This document shows positions 59,698 to 64,000 of a stretch of 64,000 nt of DNA, piece by piece. This DNA comes from Rhodopseudomonas sp. BR0M22 (GTDB taxonomy: Bacteria; Pseudomonadota; Alphaproteobacteria; Rhizobiales; Xanthobacteraceae), in NCBI RefSeq assembly GCF_010907035.1, contig NZ_QUMK01000018.1:1-64000 (forward strand). The letters run 5' to 3'. A program made the position numbers and the translations under genes. The notes under the pieces are model-generated. The model was not told the DNA's origin. It saw only the letters and a program-made list of their open reading frames with translations, and did not search any database. Position 1 is the stretch's first letter. Each line of letters opens with the position of its first letter.

Positions 59698-60695
59698 ATG
59701 TCCAGCGCAGCAACCGCATCGATCAAAGCCGTCGCAGAAGCACCCGCCCATCGTCCCGGCCGCGGCCGGGTGTACGAGTCGATCGCCGATGCTTACGGCG
59801 ATACGCCGCTGGTACGTCTGAACCGGCTGCCGCAGCAGCACGGCGTCAACGCGACGATCTACGCCAAGCTCGAGTACTTCAATCCGGCGAGCAGCGTGAA
59901 AGATCGTATCGGCGCGGCGATGATTGCGGCGCTGGAGCAGGAAGGGATCATCAAGCCCGACACCGTGCTGATCGAGCCGACCTCCGGTAACACCGGTATT
60001 GCGCTGGCCTTCGTGGCCGCCGCCAAGGGCTACCGGCTGAAGCTGGTGATGCCGGAATCGATGTCGATCGAGCGCCGCAAGATGCTGGCGTTCCTCGGCG
60101 CCGAACTGGTGCTGACCGAAGCCGCCAAGGGCATGAAGGGCGCGGTCGCCAAGGCCGAAGAGCTGGTGGCGGCGACCCCGAATGCGGTGATGCCGCAGCA
60201 GTTCAAGAACCTCGCCAACCCGGCGGTGCATCGCCGCACCACCGCGGAAGAGATCTGGAACGACACTGACGGCGCGGTCGATATCTTCGTGGCCGGCGTC
60301 GGCACCGGCGGCACCGTCTCGGGCGTCGGCCAGGTGCTGAAGCCACGCAAGGCGTCGCTGAAGGTGGTGGCGGTCGAGCCGGAAGAAAGCCCGGTGCTGT
60401 CGGGCGGCGCGCCCGGCCCGCACAAGATACAGGGCATCGGCGCCGGCTTCGTGCCGGATATCCTCGATCGCTCGGTGATCGACGAAGTGGTCAAGATCCC
60501 CAGCGCCACCGCGATCGAAACCTCGCGCGCGCTGGCGCGGCACGAGGGTATCCCAGGCGGCATCTCGTCGGGCGCGGCGATCGCGGCCGCGATCGAACTC
60601 GGCAAGGGCCGGAAAACGCCGGCAAGACCATCGTGGCGATCGTGCCGTCGTTCTCGGAACGCTATTTGTCGACGGTGCTGTTCGAAGGCGTGTGA
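59698..60695 (+). pseudogene. cysK: Cysteine synthase A, with a frameshift near the 3' end
   Basis: CysK makes cysteine from O-acetylserine and sulfide with PLP. Residues up to [10 protein letters not shown] are intact and include the PLP lysine in [13 protein letters not shown], the phosphate loop [11 protein letters not shown] and [11 protein letters not shown]. At about 60606-60612 one base is missing from GGGCCGG. The family sequence [20 protein letters not shown] and LSTVLFEGV continues in the +1-shifted frame and ends at TGA 60693-60695. In the zero frame a foreign Arg/Cys-rich tail runs to 60930. It is either a sequencing error in a GC run or a real mutation changing the last 30 residues. 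Confidence 0.85.
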
Positions 60696-60717
60696 TCGAA
60701 AGAGTGTAGATGCCGAT

Positions 60718-60748
60718 GCCGGATGGCGGGGTATTCCCGCAATCCGGC
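60718..60748. terminator. Strong hairpin between convergent cysK and purC
   Basis: GCCGGATGGCGGG and CCCGCAATCCGGC pair over 13 positions with one mismatch around GTATT. No T-run follows on either strand. It may stop transcription from both sides. Confidence 0.5.
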
Positions 60749-60759
60749 GCAGCGCTGGC

Positions 60760-61677
60760 TTAAGTCACTACCAGATCGGCGCCGGTCAGCCGGCGGTAGG
60801 CATCGAGATAGCGCTTCGAGGTCGCCTCGACGATCTCGGCGGGCAGCGTCGGCGGCGGCGCTTCGCCATTCCAGCGCCCGCCACGGCGTTCGGCGTCGAG
60901 ATAATCACGCAGCGGCTGCTTGTCGAATGACGGCTGCGACCGGCCCGGCGCGTAGGTATCGGCCGCCCAGAACCGCGAACTATCCGGCGTCATCACCTCG
61001 TCGATCAGGATGATGCGGCCGTCCTTGTCGCGGCCGAACTCGAACTTGGTGTCGGCGATGATGATGCCCTGCTCGCGGGCGACCTGTTCGCCCTGGGTGT
61101 AGATCGCGCGCGTCATGCTCTCGAGCGTGTAGGCGGCTTCGTCGCCGATGATCTCACGCATCCGCGCGATGGTGATGTTCTCGTCGTGGCCGGTCTCGGC
61201 CTTGGTGGCCGGCGAGAAGATCGGCGGATCCAGCCGCTCGCTTTCCTTCAGCCCTTCGGCCAGTTTCTCGCCCGCCAGCGTGCCGGAGGCGGCGTATTCC
61301 TTCCAGGCCGAGCCGGTGATGTAACCACGGATCACGCATTCGATCGGGAATACGGTGGTGCGCCGGCACAGCATGGTGCGGCCGGCCAGCGCCGCGCGAT
61401 GGCCCTGCAGCGCCGGGACCGCGGCGATGATCTTGTCGATGTCGGCGCTGATCATGTGATGCGGCACCACGCCGCCGAGCTGGCCGAACCAGAATGCGCT
61501 CACCTGGGTCAGCACGGCGCCCTTCATCGGAATGGTCTCGCCCATCACCACGTCGAAGGCGCTGATCCGGTCGGTGGTGACGAGCAGCAGCCGGTCGTCG
61601 TCGACGGCATAGATGTCGCGCACCTTGCCGCGGCCGATCTTGGTCAGCGGCAGGTCGCTCGAGAGCATCGTGGTCAT
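60760..61677 (-). CDS. purC: Phosphoribosylaminoimidazole-succinocarboxamide synthase
   Basis: PurC (SAICAR synthase) couples CAIR and aspartate with ATP in purine synthesis. The 305-residue enzyme has [21 protein letters not shown] with [40 protein letters not shown] and [14 protein letters not shown]. It is of the longer form also seen in eukaryotes and some proteobacteria. ATG 61677 begins [15 protein letters not shown]. The pirin gene lies 70 bases upstream in the same direction. Confidence 0.96.
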   Translation of the reverse strand: MTTMLSSDLPLTKIGRGKVRDIYAVDDDRLLLVTTDRISAFDVVMGETIPMKGAVLTQVSAFWFGQLGGVVPHHMISADIDKIIAAVPALQGHRAALAGRTMLCRRTTVFPIECVIRGYITGSAWKEYAASGTLAGEKLAEGLKESERLDPPIFSPATKAETGHDENITIARMREIIGDEAAYTLESMTRAIYTQGEQVAREQGIIIADTKFEFGRDKDGRIILIDEVMTPDSSRFWAADTYAPGRSQPSFDKQPLRDYLDAERRGGRWNGEAPPPTLPAEIVEATSKRYLDAYRRLTGADLVVT

Positions 61678-61747
61678 GGGCGGTGTTCCAGGCAGAGACG
61701 GCCGCCGGCGCGGCCGGCGGCGGGGATCGGTTCGGGCCCGCAGTCTA

Positions 61748-62665
61748 TCATTCCGGCAGCGGAATGAACTCGCTCTCGTTCGGGACGGCGGCGAAACGGC
61801 CGGTTTTCCAGTCCTGTTTGGCCTGTTCGATCCGCTCTTTGCTGGACGAGACGAAATTCCACCAGATGTGGCGCGGCCCCTCCAGCGCATCGCCGCCGAG
61901 GAACATCATCCGCGTGTCCGTCTTTGCCCGGACAGTGATGCGGTCGCCGGGGCGGAAAATCAGCAGGGCCGGGCCGGCGTGGCGCTCGCCGGCGATCTCG
62001 ACTTCGCCGTCGACCACGTAGACCGCGCGCTCCTCGTGGTCCGGATCGAGCGGCACCGCGGTGCCGGCCTTGGCGTTGACCTCGGCATAGAACCACGGCG
62101 ACACCATCGTCACCGGCGAGGCCTTGCCGAATGCGGAGCCGGCGATCACCCGGGCGGTGAAGCCGGTGTCCTGCACCATCGGCAGCGTCGCCGCAGCAAA
62201 GTGCTGGAAGCTCGGCGCGATCTCTTCGGACGCCTGCGGCAGCGCGATCCAGCTCTGCAGGCCGAGCATCGACTGGCCGTCGCGCCGTTCGACGTCCGGC
62301 GTCCGTTCGGAATGCGCGATGCCGCGGCCGGCGGTCATCAGGTTCATCGCGCCGGGCGCGATCTCCTGGATGTTGCCCTCGCTGTCGCGGTGCATGATCT
62401 TGCCGTCGAACAGATAGGTGACGGTGGCCAGCCCGATATGCGGATGCGGCCGCACGTCCATGCCTTTGCCGGCGATGAACTGCACCGGCCCGAAATGATC
62501 GAAGAAGATGAACGGGCCGACCATCTGGCGCTTGCCGTGCGGCAGTGCGCGCCGGACCGCGAAGCCATCGCCGAGATCGCGCGTCCGCGGCACGATGATC
62601 AGCTCCAGCGCGTCACAGGTCGCAGGATCGCCGAGCGTCGGATCGTTGGTGGGCATCCAGCTCAT
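61748..62665 (-). CDS. Pirin family protein
   Basis: The 305-residue bicupin has the pirin N-terminal metal site [27 protein letters not shown] (histidines about 73-77 and HRD), and the conserved IAHSERTP segment. Its C-terminal cupin ([18 protein letters not shown]) is typical of YhhW-like members, some of which have quercetinase activity. The function in this organism is not known. It shares direction with purC. Confidence 0.92.
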   Translation of the reverse strand: MSWMPTNDPTLGDPATCDALELIIVPRTRDLGDGFAVRRALPHGKRQMVGPFIFFDHFGPVQFIAGKGMDVRPHPHIGLATVTYLFDGKIMHRDSEGNIQEIAPGAMNLMTAGRGIAHSERTPDVERRDGQSMLGLQSWIALPQASEEIAPSFQHFAAATLPMVQDTGFTARVIAGSAFGKASPVTMVSPWFYAEVNAKAGTAVPLDPDHEERAVYVVDGEVEIAGERHAGPALLIFRPGDRITVRAKTDTRMMFLGGDALEGPRHIWWNFVSSSKERIEQAKQDWKTGRFAAVPNESEFIPLPE

Positions 62666-62691
62666 GAGACGAACTCCTCGACGTTTGAGAT

Positions 62692-62776
62692 CGTCATTGC
62701 GAGCGAAGCGAAGCAATCCATGAGCCTCGTGTACCAAGAGCTGGATTGCTTCGTCGCTGCGCTCCTCGCAATGACG
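62692..62776. repeat. Palindromic repeat, GTCATTGCGAGCGAAGCGA type, copy 2
   Basis: The arms GTCATTGCGAGCGAAGCGAA (continuing GCAATCCA) and TGGATTGCTTCGTCGCTGCG (continuing CTCCTCGCAATGACG) pair around a divergent centre. The arm with the CGTCG/CGACG variation is on the right here and on the left in the copy at 39021-39099, so the two are in opposite orientation. It lies between MCD and the pirin gene. Confidence 0.88.
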
Positions 62777-62818
62777 GGGTGAAGCCTGTGCAAGACGCGG
62801 CAGGCATGCCGTCGTTCC

Positions 62819-64000
62819 TCACGCCGTCGGCGCGGCCTGCGGGGCGCTGGCAGTTTTTCCGTTGCTCTTGCGCGGCTCGCTCGTCACCGGCTTTGTCGGC
62901 ACCAGCTTGCGCACCGCGGAGGAGGCGGCGATCTGGCCGCGTTCGAACAGTGCCTCGTGGTTGGATTCGATGTCGCCGAGCGCGTACAGGTAGTTGACCA
63001 TCAGCCCGTGCGACTGTCGCATGCCGTTCGGCGAACGATCGCCGAGGAAGTTCAGCCGGTCGAGCCGCGCGCCGTTGCCAAGGTGGAAGCGCGCCACCGG
63101 ATCGAGGGGACGGCCGTTCTTCGATTTGGCCTGCAGGAAGTAAGCGGCCGCGAGCTGCAGCACGATCGGCTTCAGCCGATCGGCCGTGTCGGCGTCGTCG
63201 AACCAGTTCGGCGTGTCCAGCGCCTCGAGCGCGGTGCGCGCCGAGGCGTCGAGCAGCGTCGAGTCCGGATTGTCGCGTTCGCGCTGGAGCCACTTGGCGA
63301 AACCCGGCACCGGCGACAGCGTCACGAAGGTCTGCACGTTCGGCAGCTCGCGCTTGATCTCCTCCACCACCTGCTTGATCAGAAAGTTGCCGAACGAAAT
63401 GCCGGCGAGGCCCTGCTGGGTGTTGGAGATCGAATAGAACACCGCGGTGGTGGCGTCGCTGGCGGCGATCGGCTCGCGCTCGAGATCAAGCAGCGGCGCG
63501 ATCGCGGCCGGGCTGTCCTTGGTCAGCGCGACCTCGACGAAGATCAGCGGTTCATCGACCAACCGGGGATGGAAGAAGCCGTAGCAACGGCGGTCGGGCG
63601 GAGCCAGCCGCGCGCGCAGATCGTCCCAGTCGTGGATGGTGTGGACCTGCTCGTAGCGGATGATCTTTTCGAGGATGTTGGCCGGTGTCGTCCAGTCGAT
63701 CCGCTGCAGCACGAGGAATCCCCGATTGAACCACGAGGTGAACAGATGCACGAAATCGTCGTCGACGTGACGCAGTTGCGGATGCGCGGCGATGCGGGCC
63801 AGCACCGCTTCGCGCATCTTCACCAGCGCGGCGGTGCCGCCCGGCGCATGGTTGAGGCGGCGGATCAGCTCCTGCCGGCGCGGTTCGGCGGCGTGCATCA
63901 GTTCACCGGTGGCCTCCGACGTGGGGTCGGCGCGGAACGCCTCGATCGCGGCGTTGAGTTCGGCGAGGTCGGGTCCGAACTGTTCGGCGAGCGCATCGAG
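62819..64000 (-). CDS. Malonyl-CoA decarboxylase (partial at the 5' end)
   Basis: The visible 393 residues belong to malonyl-CoA decarboxylase, which makes acetyl-CoA and CO2 from malonyl-CoA. Conserved blocks are CYGFFHPRLVDEPLIFVEVALTK, GISFGNFLIKQVVEEI, TLSPVPGFAKWLQRE with the active-site serine, and RFHLGNGARLDRLNFLGD with the active-site histidine, followed by MRQSHGLMVNYLY. The C-terminus is a short Lys/Pro/Ala tail. The frame is open to the window edge, so the N-terminal part lies beyond it; an internal ATG at 63898 is not the start. Confidence 0.95.
   Translation of the reverse strand, partial: LDALAEQFGPDLAELNAAIEAFRADPTSEATGELMHAAEPRRQELIRRLNHAPGGTAALVKMREAVLARIAAHPQLRHVDDDFVHLFTSWFNRGFLVLQRIDWTTPANILEKIIRYEQVHTIHDWDDLRARLAPPDRRCYGFFHPRLVDEPLIFVEVALTKDSPAAIAPLLDLEREPIAASDATTAVFYSISNTQQGLAGISFGNFLIKQVVEEIKRELPNVQTFVTLSPVPGFAKWLQRERDNPDSTLLDASARTALEALDTPNWFDDADTADRLKPIVLQLAAAYFLQAKSKNGRPLDPVARFHLGNGARLDRLNFLGDRSPNGMRQSHGLMVNYLYALGDIESNHEALFERGQIAASSAVRKLVPTKPVTSEPRKSNGKTASAPQAAPTA

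Noticed and set aside
60696-60930. C-terminal extension of cysK to 60930 as a genuine fused domain
   Set aside because: The normal CysK C-terminus is present in the adjacent frame, so the extension is the product of a frameshift, and it overlaps purC on the other strand.

Overview
The window looks like a stretch of a Rhodopseudomonas palustris-type chromosome (alphaproteobacterium, Bradyrhizobium relatives). It is GC-rich. Gene content and protein signatures fit: XerD-AccA, SecA with a C-terminal zinc tail, PHB genes with PhaR, alphaproteobacterial porins, and a BLUF/EAL pair that matches the PapB/PapA light-responsive c-di-GMP module described from R. palustris. This assignment is by recognition, not by a database search.

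Layout. 1-8.1 kb: the 3' end of xerD, cytochrome b561, accA, a lipoprotein L,D-transpeptidase, secA and a periplasmic parvulin. 8.2-13.5 kb: mutS, pcaF-type thiolase and a compositionally foreign RES-domain gene. 13.7-17.6 kb: a marR-emrA-emrB efflux operon with a palindromic operator, then a Zur-type regulator. 17.7-22.2 kb: a DMT permease, ispG, a ParE-type toxin-antitoxin pair and a Na+/H+ antiporter. 22.4-30.6 kb: papA (EAL) and papB (BLUF), DUF1345 with ispA, mtgA, rpmF, small unknown genes and a second GGDEF-EAL protein with degenerate motifs. 30.7-33.7 kb: the PHB block phaR (divergent), phaA and phaB. 33.7-40.7 kb: a second DMT permease, a retropepsin-like protease, hrpB, an acyltransferase and an acetyl-CoA hydrolase/CoA-transferase. 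40.7-45.5 kb: a candidate small RNA, a porin, a MarR regulator, an unusual alpha/beta-hydrolase and tRNA-Leu(CAA). 45.6-53 kb: dsbB, an AbrB-family membrane protein, lrgAB, an esterase and a chemotaxis receptor. 53-58 kb: an AI-2E-family permease, then a LysR regulator divergent from a DctA-type carrier followed by allE-allA (ureide catabolism). 58-64 kb: a methyltransferase, an HNH nuclease, a frameshifted cysK, purC, a pirin and the 3' part of malonyl-CoA decarboxylase.

Working together. Several genes converge on acetyl-CoA and carbon storage (accA, thiolases, phaAB/phaR, CoA-transferase, malonyl-CoA decarboxylase). Two proteins act on cyclic di-GMP, one probably controlled by blue light through its BLUF partner. 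The allE-allA-carrier-LysR group looks like a nitrogen-salvage locus for late purine/ureide intermediates.

Most interesting for follow-up: the BLUF-EAL pair and its upstream hairpin; the low-GC orphan RES gene, which breaks the local gene order; a candidate trans-acting sRNA near 41.0-41.15 kb; repeated TTGTGCA boxes between the porin and marR; the single-base frameshift near the end of cysK; and three families of long palindromic intergenic repeats. Most other genes are ordinary core genes.
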